A stretch of DNA of 64,000 nt from Arthrobacter sp. D5-1 (GTDB lineage Bacteria > Actinomycetota > Actinomycetes > Actinomycetales > Micrococcaceae). The stretch is from NCBI RefSeq assembly GCF_017357425.1, contig NZ_CP014571.1, forward strand, positions 62,001 to 126,000, written 5' to 3'. This document shows positions 1-8,130 of the stretch, one piece after another. How positions within the stretch are numbered: the first letter of the stretch is position 1; every line of letters begins with the position of its first letter. Position numbers and translations under genes: made by a program. The notes below the pieces were generated by a model. The model saw only the letters and a list, made by a program, of their open reading frames with translations, had not been told where the DNA came from and made no database searches.

Positions 1-107
1 CTTGGGTATGCCGTCACCGGCTGACGGGAATGCTGAGTCAAGACAACCACACTGTTGGAGCATCAGATAGGGGCTGGAACGCTCCCCCACCCCACTAGTG
101 TTGATCC

Positions 108-1016
108 GTGACCTTTCTCATGGCCGCCCTGGGTGTTCTGGGTGTTGCCTCCTCCGGACCGCTCATTGCGGGCACCCTCGGAGCCACCTCAGTGACGGCA
201 CTGGCTATCGCTTTCTGGCGGAATGCGATCGGTGCGGTGGTGATGGCAGCTCCGGTGGCTGTCCGCGAGCCGAGAGCATTCGGCAGGATCACCCGTCGGG
301 AATTCGGTTGGTCCACTGTTGCCGCCGTTGCACTGGCGTTCCACTTCGCTTGCTTCATCACCGCCCTTGAACTGACCTCGGTGGCGGCCGCCACTGCCTT
401 GGTGTGCTTGCAATCCGCGTGGATCGCGGTCTTCCAGTTGTTCCGGGGCACACGGCATCGCTGGCCGGTGCTGGTGGGCCTGGGGATCGCTTTCGGCGGC
501 GTGGTGGCCATTACCGGGTTCGATATGGGTTCCTCGCCGGAGGCCCTGCTCGGAGACTTGTTGGCGATTGCCGGCGGCGCTCTGGCGGGTCTCTATACAC
601 TTGCGGGCGGGAAGGCCCGCCAATCCATGGGAACGGGCACCTACACCACGCTCTGCTACGGCATGTGCGCAGCGATCGTGGCGGTGCTGGCACTGTTCAG
701 CGCCCAGCCACTGACAGGGTTCGACGCCGGCGGCTGGCTTGGCATCATTGCCATCACCGTTTGCGCGCAGCTGGTAGGGCACACGGCGTTCAACCACTTG
801 CTGGCCACGATGAGTCCGTTGCTGGTGTCCATGATCATCCTGCTGGAGATTCCGGGCGCTGCCATCCTGGCTGCCGTCTTCCTGTCTGAGACCTTGCCGG
901 CCGGGACCTATGCGGGCTTGGCACTGATCCTGGCTGGCCTGGCCGTGGTTGTTGCCGGGCAGCGGCGGGGCCGCCCAGCAGCAGATCGACGCGAAGCTGA
1001 GTTGGGCACGGACTGA
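108..1016 (+). CDS. EamA/DMT-family transporter
   Basis: This is a 302-residue, strongly hydrophobic protein of the drug/metabolite transporter (EamA) type, expected to have about ten membrane helices arranged as two EamA repeats. Such proteins export metabolites or amino acids, but the substrate cannot be read from the sequence. A stop codon at 102-104 lies in frame just ahead of the GTG at 108. An ATG at 120 is an alternative start, and neither has a clear ribosome binding site. The C-terminus turns hydrophilic and basic after the last helix. The next gene is convergent. Confidence 0.8.
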   Translation: MTFLMAALGVLGVASSGPLIAGTLGATSVTALAIAFWRNAIGAVVMAAPVAVREPRAFGRITRREFGWSTVAAVALAFHFACFITALELTSVAAATALVCLQSAWIAVFQLFRGTRHRWPVLVGLGIAFGGVVAITGFDMGSSPEALLGDLLAIAGGALAGLYTLAGGKARQSMGTGTYTTLCYGMCAAIVAVLALFSAQPLTGFDAGGWLGIIAITVCAQLVGHTAFNHLLATMSPLLVSMIILLEIPGAAILAAVFLSETLPAGTYAGLALILAGLAVVVAGQRRGRPAADRREAELGTD

Positions 1017-1054
1017 GGATCCGCCGTCGGGTGCTTGTCATCGGCGCTGCGCGC

Positions 1055-1930
1055 CTAGACACCACCGCGGCGGGCGCCCTGTGCGGCGTTTGCCGTGTGG
1101 ATGGCCCGGAGGATCTTGGCCGGGAAGTACACCGAGAAGAACACCACCATGGGTGCTTTCAGGGCCATCTTTTTGACGTTGTGGGCCTTGTACGTCCGGT
1201 CGAAGCGCTGCACGTAGTAGCGGTAATCGCGGGGTGAATCCTCCAGCCGGCGGGCAGACATCCCGGACACCATCTGCGGCACGTACTGCACTTTGAGGTC
1301 GTGCTCGAAGAGGTGCAGTGACAGATCAATGTCCTCGTGCATTTCGTCCTTGGGATCCAGGCACGCTTCGTCGCGGATGGTCTCCCAGGCGGTGCGGCGA
1401 AGGGCCATATTGGAGCCAAAGAGGAAATGGTATTGGTGCTTGGCCAAGCGCAACATGAGCTGGCGCATTTTGTCGTCCGCCTTGAGGCCGAAGCGGCGCA
1501 TGGGCATGTCGTAATAGACCACAGGACCCGTGGCCGCAGCGATCGACGGGTCTGTGAACGCCTTTTGGACTTGTTCAACCCAGTCCGGTTCCAGAACGGA
1601 ATCTGCATCGATGCGTCCCACTACCTCGCCCGTGGCGCTGTTCAGGCCATGATTGCGGGTGGGGATCAGGCCCTGGAAGGCTTCCTGGCGCAGGAGAATG
1701 ATGGGGCTTTCCGGGTATTCCTGCTGCATCTGGCGCACGATCCTGGCTGTGCGGTCCGTGGAAAGGTTGTCCACCACAATGATTTCGTCAGCAGGAACGG
1801 ACTGGTAGATGGCCGCGATGAGGCACTGGCGAATGACGCTTTCCTCGTTATACGCCGGGATGACGATGGACACGCCCGGGGGCACCGGACCATCCTGAAG
1901 GGCACCCGCAGAGGGTCTATCGGCTGACAT
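1055..1930 (-). CDS. Family 2 glycosyltransferase
   Basis: This 291-residue GT-A fold glycosyltransferase opens with the typical SIVIPAYNEE strand, followed by DNLSTDRTA and the metal/nucleotide-binding GRIDADSVLEPDW segment near residue 110. It should transfer a sugar from an NDP-sugar to a lipid or cell-surface acceptor; the acceptor is unknown. A C-terminal hydrophobic stretch (PMVVFFSVYFPAKIL) may anchor it to the membrane. A GTG at 1933 and an ATG at 1930 overlap as possible starts behind GGAG. It is monocistronic, with a hairpin terminator of the neighbouring gene just upstream. Confidence 0.82.
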   Translation of the reverse strand: MSADRPSAGALQDGPVPPGVSIVIPAYNEESVIRQCLIAAIYQSVPADEIIVVDNLSTDRTARIVRQMQQEYPESPIILLRQEAFQGLIPTRNHGLNSATGEVVGRIDADSVLEPDWVEQVQKAFTDPSIAAATGPVVYYDMPMRRFGLKADDKMRQLMLRLAKHQYHFLFGSNMALRRTAWETIRDEACLDPKDEMHEDIDLSLHLFEHDLKVQYVPQMVSGMSARRLEDSPRDYRYYVQRFDRTYKAHNVKKMALKAPMVVFFSVYFPAKILRAIHTANAAQGARRGGV

Positions 1931-1993
1931 CACTCCAAATCTAACACTCGAGGCAGTGCGTCGGACGGAGCCTTGGGTTACAAGCCGGCAAAC

Positions 1994-2031
1994 ACTGAAG
2001 GGATCCCGGCGACGGCCGGGATCCCTTCAGT
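1994..2031 (-). terminator. Strong hairpin terminator of the 11-mer-repeat gene
   Basis: A perfect 17-bp stem (arms 1994-2010 and 2015-2031, ACTGAAGGGATCCCGGC and its complement) closes a 4-base loop. It lies 43 bases beyond the stop at 2074 on the minus strand and is followed on that strand by a short T run. Confidence 0.75.
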
Positions 2032-2073
2032 AGCTTGACGTGCCGGCCCCTGACAGGGGCCACTTGTCAGTGT

Positions 2074-3036
2074 TTAGTTCTGTACACCCTTGGCGTCGGA
2101 GTCCGAGCCCTCAGTGTCCTTGTGCAAGCTGGCCGCGATGTTCTTGACGGCAGTCTTGGCGTCGGTTGCCACCTTCGCAGAGGAGTCTTCAACGTTCTTG
2201 AAAGCATCCTCGGTGGCCTGCTCTGCCTCTGCTGCGGCTTCCTCCGGCGTGATGTCCTTGGTGCCGGATTCAGTCACTGCGGCAGCCGTTGCTGAGGCAT
2301 CAGCCGAAGCCGGGGCAGCTGGAACCGGAGCGGGCGTCGGAGTAACCGGGGAAGGTGTCTTCCACGGATCCTCCACCGGCTTGGAAGCTTTCCATGCGGC
2401 AACGCCGGCGGCAGCGGCCGCGGCGATAACAGTCACGATCAGCCAGCCGCGCTTCTTAGGCTTTGGCTGTTCCTTCACCAAAGCGGTGGAAACGGCCTTG
2501 GTGGCCTGATCGGTCACTGCCTTGATCTGCTTGCCGGTGGCCTGCGCCTGCTCTTGGACGCTGTGCACAACGCCGGAATCAACCAGCTTCTGCGCTACGG
2601 CGTCAACCTGGGCCGGCGCGTTCTCCAACGCGTGGTGAACGGCTACCGAAGCCTGGCCCAATTGCTCGGACAGCTTGGGCAGGTACTCCTCCACCACTTT
2701 GTCCCGCGCGTGGCCGAGAGCCGGAGTGGCCTTGTTGAGCGTCTCCTGGATCCTGGGCGTTGCGTCCTCCACTACGTCATGGATCTTCGGCGCAAGGTGC
2801 GCCAATCCATCCTGAATCCGCGGCGTAACAACAGCAACGCCGTCGGCAAGGTTGTGCGCAGCGGACTTCAGCCCCTCTTGGATCTTGGGGGAAGCGGTAT
2901 CAATGCCGTGCTGGATACGCGGAACAGCCCAGTTGACGGCGGCTTCCACGCGGGGTGCTGCCCAGTCGCGGGCGTTGTCCACACCTGCCACAACGGATTG
3001 TTCGAGGTCGCGGGCAATACGGTCTGATTTCTTCAC
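2074..3036 (-). CDS. Membrane-anchored protein with apolipoprotein-like 11-residue repeats
   Basis: I do not recognise a named family. The GTG at 3036 is preferred because GGGAGGT stands directly ahead of it; the open frame extends up to 3093. From about residue 26 to 113 the protein is built of eight tandem 11-residue units of the form A-x-P-[RK]-I-Q-x-G-L-x-x, such as AVPRIQHGIDT and ATPRIQETLNK. This is the periodicity of amphipathic apolipoprotein-type helices. A basic patch (KPKKRG) and one membrane helix (WLIVTVIAAAAAAGVAAW) follow near residues 205-225, then a Pro/Ala-rich, acidic low-complexity tail. A lipid-surface or structural role is inferred, not shown. It is divergent from the cyclophilin gene. 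Confidence 0.7.
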   Translation of the reverse strand: MKKSDRIARDLEQSVVAGVDNARDWAAPRVEAAVNWAVPRIQHGIDTASPKIQEGLKSAAHNLADGVAVVTPRIQDGLAHLAPKIHDVVEDATPRIQETLNKATPALGHARDKVVEEYLPKLSEQLGQASVAVHHALENAPAQVDAVAQKLVDSGVVHSVQEQAQATGKQIKAVTDQATKAVSTALVKEQPKPKKRGWLIVTVIAAAAAAGVAAWKASKPVEDPWKTPSPVTPTPAPVPAAPASADASATAAAVTESGTKDITPEEAAAEAEQATEDAFKNVEDSSAKVATDAKTAVKNIAASLHKDTEGSDSDAKGVQN

Positions 3037-3189
3037 AACTACCTCCCGATACACATGCTCGTTTGTTGCTAGCCTACGTCGCTTGTGGAACACCGGCTAT
3101 TCATCTGCCCGATTCGTCCCGGATTTCACCGAGCGCGGAACCGGCTTTACAACTGCAACGGCGTTGACCCTGCATGGAAGAATGGGGCC

Positions 3190-3732
3190 ATGACCATCGC
3201 AACCGCAAAAGCAACGATCCACACGACCCTCGGCGACATCAAGGTTGACCTCTTCGGCAACCACGCGCCCAAGACGGTCGCCAACTTCATTGGCTTGGCC
3301 ACGGGCGAAAAGTCCTGGAACCACCCTGAAACGGGCGAAGACAAGACCGGGACGCCGCTGTACGACGGCACCATCTTCCACCGCATCATCAAGGACTTCA
3401 TGATCCAGGGCGGAGATCCCCTGGGCCGCGGCGTTGGCGGACCGGGCTACCAGTTCGACGACGAAATCCACCCTGAACTGACCTTCAACGCTCCCTACAA
3501 GCTGGCCATGGCCAACGCCGGTATCCAGATGGGCAAGGGCACCAACGGGTCACAGTTCTTCATCACCACCGTGAACACCGACTGGCTCTTCGGCAAGCAC
3601 AGCATCTTCGGCGAGGTCACGGACGAGGAATCCCGCAAGGTTGTGGATGCCATTGAGGCCGTCCGCACCGGCATGGGCGACCGCCCCGTTGAGGACGTCG
3701 TCATCAACAGCATCGACATCGAACAGCTCTAG
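3190..3732 (+). CDS. ppiA: Peptidyl-prolyl cis-trans isomerase, cyclophilin type
   Basis: This 180-residue cytosolic cyclophilin catalyses proline cis-trans isomerisation. The core motifs are present: GTIFHRIIKDFMIQGGDP with the catalytic-type Arg, and GTNGSQFFIT for substrate binding. An upstream in-frame extension to 3085 lacks cyclophilin character, so the ATG at 3190 is taken as the start. In Mycobacterium tuberculosis ppiA occupies the same place ahead of crgA and the pkn block, which supports the call. The rhomboid gene follows after 21 bases and is likely cotranscribed. Confidence 0.93.
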   Translation: MTIATAKATIHTTLGDIKVDLFGNHAPKTVANFIGLATGEKSWNHPETGEDKTGTPLYDGTIFHRIIKDFMIQGGDPLGRGVGGPGYQFDDEIHPELTFNAPYKLAMANAGIQMGKGTNGSQFFITTVNTDWLFGKHSIFGEVTDEESRKVVDAIEAVRTGMGDRPVEDVVINSIDIEQL

Positions 3733-3753
3733 TCAGACTCTGAACCTGAGCTC

Positions 3754-4608
3754 ATGAGTTACGGAATCCCGTCGGCAGAGCCGTCCGCTGATATTCCGGT
3801 GTGCCCGAGGCACCCGGACAGGCCCTCCTATGTGCGGTGCCAGCGCTGCGGGCGCCCTGCGTGCCCCGAGTGCCAGCGGGCGGCCGCCGTCGGGTTCCAA
3901 TGCGTTGACTGCGTCAACGAACAAAAACGTACGACGCCGGTCTACCGGTCGCCGTACGGCGGCGCCCTGGCTGTGGGCAAGCCCTTGGTGACGTACATGA
4001 TCATTGGCTTGTGCCTGTTGATCTTTGTCCTTCAGTGGATCGTGCCCCGGGATGCGGTCTTCCAGAATTTTGCCTTCGCGAATATCTTCGCCGACAGCCA
4101 ACCGTGGCGCATGCTCACCGCGGCCTTCCTGCATTCGCAGGGTTTCCTGCTTCATATCGTGCTGAACATGTACACGCTGTGGATCTTCGGACAAGCCCTT
4201 GAGCCTTTGCTCGGGCGTATCCGGTTCCTCGCTCTGTACCTGATCTCTGCCGTCGGCGGATCGGTAGGCTACCTGGCCCTGACCCCGATGTTTCCGCCCG
4301 TTGCCGTTGTGGGTGCTTCCGGGGCCATCTTCGGCCTCTTCGGAGCCATGCTGGTGGTGCAACGCCACCGTGGCGGTGAAACCAAACAACTCTGGGTCCT
4401 GATCGCCATCAATGGAGCCATCGGTTTCTTCGTTCCCAGCATCGCGTGGCAAGCGCACCTGGGTGGCTTGATCACGGGTGGCCTGGCTGCTGCCGTTATC
4501 GCCTACGCACCAAAGGGCAAGAACCAAGCCCTGCTGCAGGCCGGCGGGCTGATCCTGGTGGCTGGCCTGTTGGCCGTGGTCACGTGGTTCCGCGTCACTG
4601 CCGGATAG
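3754..4608 (+). CDS. Rhomboid-family intramembrane serine protease with N-terminal zinc-ribbon
   Basis: This 284-residue membrane protease has the rhomboid signature GASGAIFGLFGAM with nucleophile Ser189. The catalytic partner is His235 in WQAHLGGLITG, and HIVLNMY lies in the preceding helix. The N-terminal 55 residues carry Cys/His pairs (CPRH, CQRCGRPACPEC, CVDC) that look like a B-box or zinc-ribbon module facing the cytoplasm, an arrangement common among actinobacterial rhomboids. About six to seven membrane helices follow. It cleaves membrane proteins within the bilayer; substrates are unknown. It lies 21 bases after ppiA. Confidence 0.9.
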   Translation: MSYGIPSAEPSADIPVCPRHPDRPSYVRCQRCGRPACPECQRAAAVGFQCVDCVNEQKRTTPVYRSPYGGALAVGKPLVTYMIIGLCLLIFVLQWIVPRDAVFQNFAFANIFADSQPWRMLTAAFLHSQGFLLHIVLNMYTLWIFGQALEPLLGRIRFLALYLISAVGGSVGYLALTPMFPPVAVVGASGAIFGLFGAMLVVQRHRGGETKQLWVLIAINGAIGFFVPSIAWQAHLGGLITGGLAAAVIAYAPKGKNQALLQAGGLILVAGLLAVVTWFRVTAG

Positions 4609-4653
4609 CCGCTCGTCAGCTGGTTTCCCCGTCCGCGGCCGGTTTAGCCTTCG

Positions 4654-5274
4654 TCAGCCTGCAATCGGCATCACCGGCTGCCGCAGGATGGTCTTGAGTT
4701 TCTCCGGTGCGGTGCGGCGCGGATCGCCAAGATAGATTTCATGGTGCTTGCCGGTCATAACCAGTGATTGACCGGGAATGAAACTGTTGTGCATCTCCTC
4801 AAGCACGGGTGCCTCATCATCGTAGGACCCAATGTGGAGCGTCTGCACGCTCATGCCTTCCTCCAACGGCCCCAACCGGAGTTCATCCAAGGCCGGGGCC
4901 TCCCCCTTTTTGGCCACCACTTCGCGTGCTGCATCAAAATGCTCATGCGTGATCCAATCCGGAACCAGGTTCATCAACGTCCAGTCCCACTGTGACTTGT
5001 CCCTGGCGCTGGTGAAGGACTCCATGTCATCGGCCCACCAGAGGGCCTCCAGGGGCATCACGCCGTAATCCTTGTCCAGCTCGTTCTTACTGAAGAACTT
5101 CAGCTTGTAGGCCACCGGATACAGAGTGGTCAGAGCGTCCTTGTAGGCCTGGGCGCTGTTGGGGTCTCCGTGGCCGTCGATCATCAGGAACTGCAGCGGT
5201 GGAACTGTTACTACCGAGAACTCGCCGTGCTTGGCGCTGTAGCTGGGGATCAGTTTCTTGAAGTCGCTCTTCAT
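4654..5274 (-). CDS. GyrI-like small-molecule-binding domain protein
   Basis: The protein has 206 residues from the ATG at 5274 (MKSDFKKLIPSYS); the open frame reaches 5301. It resembles the GyrI-like/SOUL-type effector-binding proteins, with a VPPLQFLMIDGHGDPN opening and a C-terminal HIGSYDDEAPVLEEMHNSF segment that matches the usual x-x-GPYdeexptyxxl-type motif. It has no HTH domain, so it is a stand-alone ligand-binding protein of unknown function. It is convergent with the rhomboid gene, and the DnaA-box region begins upstream. Confidence 0.75.
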   Translation of the reverse strand: MKSDFKKLIPSYSAKHGEFSVVTVPPLQFLMIDGHGDPNSAQAYKDALTTLYPVAYKLKFFSKNELDKDYGVMPLEALWWADDMESFTSARDKSQWDWTLMNLVPDWITHEHFDAAREVVAKKGEAPALDELRLGPLEEGMSVQTLHIGSYDDEAPVLEEMHNSFIPGQSLVMTGKHHEIYLGDPRRTAPEKLKTILRQPVMPIAG

Positions 5275-5381
5275 GCCACCACGGTACGCCCAAGCCCACA
5301 CCCCGTCGGTGTACTCCGTTACGCCCAGCGGCAGTGGCGGCTGTCCGCGATGTTATCCACAACCGTTATCCACACTGTGTG

Positions 5382-5401
5382 TAACTTACATGCGTGTAGT
5401 T
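5382..5401 (+). repeat. 20-bp direct repeat, copy 1, within the DnaA-box region
   Basis: TAACTTACATGCGTGTAGTT lies here and recurs at 5601-5620 with only the central TG changed to GT. It directly follows the first pair of DnaA boxes. It may bind an initiator-associated protein; its function is unknown. Confidence 0.6.
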
Positions 5402-5600
5402 AGGCCCGCTTCCGGTCGTTGGGGCCGTGAGATCGGTAGATATCCCCCGAAAGGCATGAATTTCTCCACACCTGTGGATAACTTTGTCCCCGTTGGCCCC
5501 AGATCTGTGGACAAACAGAGTGATTATGGGCCCAGTGTGGACAACCCTGTTAATTACGTCCCACAGCTGCGTGTATCAACAGGCTTATCAACATTGTTAA

Positions 5601-5620
5601 TAACTTACAGTCGTGTAGTT
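5601..5620 (+). repeat. 20-bp direct repeat, copy 2, within the DnaA-box region
   Basis: TAACTTACAGTCGTGTAGTT is the second copy, 219 bases from the first and adjoining the AT-rich segment. Confidence 0.6.
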
Positions 5621-6094
5621 CAGGGCATTCCAGGGGCTCTGAGCCCCGTCATCGTGGGGATTTCCACTGAGAAACCCACAAGTTTTCCCCACCTGTGGAT
5701 AACTTGTGCGTAGGTGGCTGTTATTAAGTGGGTAACTTTTTGGGCCCCTGCTGCCGGCCGTGTGATCAGCGGGGCAGTGTGGCTGTGGAAGGGCGGAGCC
5801 GATGTGCCGCCGATGTGCCCCCCAAAGCAACCCAGGGCAAAGCCGGCAATCCTACGATGTTGAACATTCGGTGAAACTTGGGGCACTATCCACAGCCCAG
5901 TACACAGTGGGTAAAACTGTTCTTACCCGGGAATGTGGCCAAAATTGGCGCCAGCCCAGCGATCCATGGCCGATTTCCATGGATGTCCACAGAGTTTATC
6001 CACGCCTGTGGATAAAGTTGCGCACTTCTGTGGACAAGGGCTGGGGGTTGCGGGGGTTGCCGCACGGGAATCACACCCACGCTGAGCCGATGGA

Positions 6095-6694
6095 TCAGGC
6101 CCATACTCCCGACGACCCACGGCGATGACTGTCCATTAGATGGGTGTCAATGATGCCGATTGCTTCCATGAGGGCATACATGGTGGTGGGCCCAACGAAG
6201 GCGAAGCCCTTCTTCCGGAGTGCTTTGGAGAGTGCGACTGACTCAGGAGATGTTGTGGGAATGTCCGCATAGGTACGGGGAGCCGGGGTGGTGGGTGGCT
6301 GGAAAGACCATACAAAGTCCACCAGCCCGCCCTCTTCGCGCAGGGCAATAGTGGCCTTGGCATTGGTGATGGCTGCACGGATCTTGAGGCGGTTGCGGAC
6401 AATCCCGGCATCCAGCATCAGCCGTTCGACGTCCTCATCTGTGAAGGCGGCAACGCTGTCCGGGTGGAAGTCCAGGAACGCAGTCCGGAATGCTTCCCGT
6501 TTCCGGAGAATGGTGGCCCATGACAGGCCCGCTTGGAAGGCCTCCAGACTGATGCGTTCGTACATGCCTTGCTCATCGCGGACAGGCATTCCCCACTCGT
6601 GATCGTAGTAAGCCTGCATGAGCGGGTCCGATGCAGCCCACAGGGGGCGGGCAAGGCCGTCCTCACCGACGACTGTGCCGTTGTCCGGGATCAT
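6095..6694 (-). CDS. tag: DNA-3-methyladenine glycosylase I (Tag), zinc-ligand-poor variant
   Basis: This 199-residue protein is clearly of the Tag family: AYYDHEWGMPV, LEAFQAGLSWATILRKRE with the Glu51 equivalent of E. coli Glu38, and FVGPTTMYALMEAIG. It excises 3-methyladenine from alkylated DNA. The E. coli zinc site is Cys4/His17/His175/Cys179. Here the aligned residues are Pro17, Tyr30, His185 and Ser189, so three of four ligands are lost. GGAGGA stands before the ATG at 6694. It is 93 bases downstream of alkB on the same strand and fits the alkylation-repair group. Confidence 0.88.
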   Translation of the reverse strand: MIPDNGTVVGEDGLARPLWAASDPLMQAYYDHEWGMPVRDEQGMYERISLEAFQAGLSWATILRKREAFRTAFLDFHPDSVAAFTDEDVERLMLDAGIVRNRLKIRAAITNAKATIALREEGGLVDFVWSFQPPTTPAPRTYADIPTTSPESVALSKALRKKGFAFVGPTTMYALMEAIGIIDTHLMDSHRRGSSGVWA

Positions 6695-6787
6695 TCATGC
6701 TCCTCCGCAGCCGGGGCTCCTGGAACCCGCGGCCAGTTGTTGTGGCGTCTGGGGATATTCTGCCGGGTGGCCCTGACATTCATCGCC

Positions 6788-7504
6788 TCAAGACATTCCA
6801 GTTACCCTCATGGTGATGTTGATCCGTCCGTGCGACAGGCCGCAGTCCGCGGGAGCAGTTCCGGGAAAGACTTTGGGAATGCCGTGATAGGCAAACCTGG
6901 ACGGCCCACCGAAGACAAACAGGTCTCCGGAGTGGAGTTTCACATCCGTATACGGCTTGGTTCGGGTCTTGGTATTGCCGAAGCGGAAGAGGCAGGCCTC
7001 GCCGATGCTGAGGGACACTACGGGTGCCCCCGAGCGTTCGTCTTTGTCCTGATGCATACCCATGGCTGCGCCGTCGTCGTAGAAGTTCACCAGTGCGGCG
7101 TCGGGCGTGTAGTTCGAGGCAAGATCGGTCACTGACCCTTCCGGGTCGGCTCCGGACGCGTAGGCGTCCGCTACAGCCTTCCGTCCCAAACGAACCATCC
7201 AGTCCGGGAAATCGAGCACGGGACGGCCGTTGACGTCGGTGGCTTCCCGCGTGTACTTGTACGGTTGCCAATGCCACCCAAGGCACACGGTACGGACCGA
7301 CATCCGGCGGCCGCCCGGAAGTGTTGCAGCCCGCAAAGGCACCGGACCCTGGGTCCATTCGCCAAAGCGCCCCACAATCCACCGCTGCTGCTCGGCGTTG
7401 AGCCAGCCGGGGATATGGACCGCGCCCGGGGCAATCAGCCGGGGTCCGGCGTCGTGCGTTTCAGGCTGCACCAGCTCCAACGGAAACAAGGCGTCATCGC
7501 TCAC
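6788..7504 (-). CDS. alkB: AlkB-type 2-oxoglutarate/Fe(II) DNA dealkylase
   Basis: This 238-residue dioxygenase removes methyl groups from 1-methyladenine and 3-methylcytosine by oxidation. Iron ligands are visible as His151 and Asp153 (GMHQDKDE) and His207 (FAYHGIP). The 2-oxoglutarate-binding arginines are Arg227 and Arg233 in HGRINITMRV. The substrate-fold motif VNFYDDGA is intact. Its start overlaps the stop of the preceding methyltransferase by 4 bases (7501-7504), which implies translational coupling in one operon. Confidence 0.93.
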   Translation of the reverse strand: MSDDALFPLELVQPETHDAGPRLIAPGAVHIPGWLNAEQQRWIVGRFGEWTQGPVPLRAATLPGGRRMSVRTVCLGWHWQPYKYTREATDVNGRPVLDFPDWMVRLGRKAVADAYASGADPEGSVTDLASNYTPDAALVNFYDDGAAMGMHQDKDERSGAPVVSLSIGEACLFRFGNTKTRTKPYTDVKLHSGDLFVFGGPSRFAYHGIPKVFPGTAPADCGLSHGRINITMRVTGMS

Positions 7505-8130
7505 GCTGCTGCCTCCAAAGTCAGCAGCGCGCGTTTTGCCTCCGGTCCCCCGAGGTAGCCGCCGAAGCTGCCATCCGACTTCACTACACGATGGCAGGGG
7601 ATGATGACGGGAATCGGGTTGGTGGCACAGGCAGTTCCAACAGCCCGGACCGCATTGGGGCTGCCCGCAGCCAAAGCAACGTCCGCGTAGCTTTCGGTCC
7701 GACCATAGGCAATCCGGGGCAGGTGCTGCAGCACATTCAGCCGGAACCCGCGGGACAGTCGGAAGTCCACGGTGAGATCGAACTCTGTCCGGGTGCCGCC
7801 AAAATACTCCTCGAGTTGCCGCGCAGCACTGTCCAACCGTGCCGGTGCCTGAAGAATGCGGGGACTGATGGTGTCGGACAAGCGCTGCAGGACTTCGGTG
7901 TGGTTTTCCACCTCAAAGGCCACCCGTACGATTCCCCGGTCGGTGGCAGCCAAGAGGAGTTTCCCCACAGGGGAATCCACCACTCTGTAAGCCACGTCCA
8001 GGGTGTGGGTCAGTTGGGCATCGCGGGCAAGCCGGGCGCGCAGGCTCGTAAGGGCGGGTTCCAGGCCGGCGTCGAGGGGTTCCAGGAGTGACAACACGTC
8101 CGCGTGGTCGGGGCTTGATTCAAGGGTCAT
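7501..8130 (-). CDS. ogt: Methylated-DNA-[protein]-cysteine S-methyltransferase (first copy)
   Basis: This 209-residue suicide repair protein transfers alkyl groups from O6-alkylguanine to its own cysteine in the IIPCHRVVKSDGSFGGYLGG motif. The usual helix-turn-helix recognition and Tyr/Arg flip residues lie just ahead (PRIAYGRTESYADVA). The N-terminal 60 residues are longer than in the second copy and have no Ada-type zinc Cys cluster, so it is not a sensor Ada. It overlaps the sigma factor stop and the alkB start by 4 bases each. Confidence 0.9.
   Translation of the reverse strand: MTLESSPDHADVLSLLEPLDAGLEPALTSLRARLARDAQLTHTLDVAYRVVDSPVGKLLLAATDRGIVRVAFEVENHTEVLQRLSDTISPRILQAPARLDSAARQLEEYFGGTRTEFDLTVDFRLSRGFRLNVLQHLPRIAYGRTESYADVALAAGSPNAVRAVGTACATNPIPVIIPCHRVVKSDGSFGGYLGGPEAKRALLTLEAAA

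Larger units (their letters stand above)
5341..6094. other. Gene-free region with a dense cluster of DnaA boxes (oriC- or datA-like)
   Basis: No gene is seen here. Eight exact TTRTCCACA DnaA boxes occur: plus strand at 5353-5361 and 5366-5374; minus strand at 5473-5481, 5506-5514, 5536-5544, 5694-5702, 6007-6015 and 6029-6037. One-mismatch copies lie at 5462-5470, 5585-5593, 5886-5894, 5983-5991 and 5996-6004. An AT-rich segment (about 5546-5610, including TTATCAACATTGTTAATAAC) lies in the middle and could unwind. The density is origin-like, yet dnaA and dnaN are not in the window. It could be oriC itself, or a DnaA-titrating or reactivating locus near it. Confidence 0.75.

Noticed and set aside
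2090..2509. Ser/Ala-rich ORF opposite the 11-mer-repeat gene
   Set aside because: It is an antisense shadow produced by the Ala/Pro/Glu-rich coding sequence and high GC. It has no ribosome site or family match.
5258..5713. Possible small protein within the DnaA-box region
   Set aside because: The frames there have no ribosome site and low-complexity composition, and they are explained by repeated TTATCCACA motifs.
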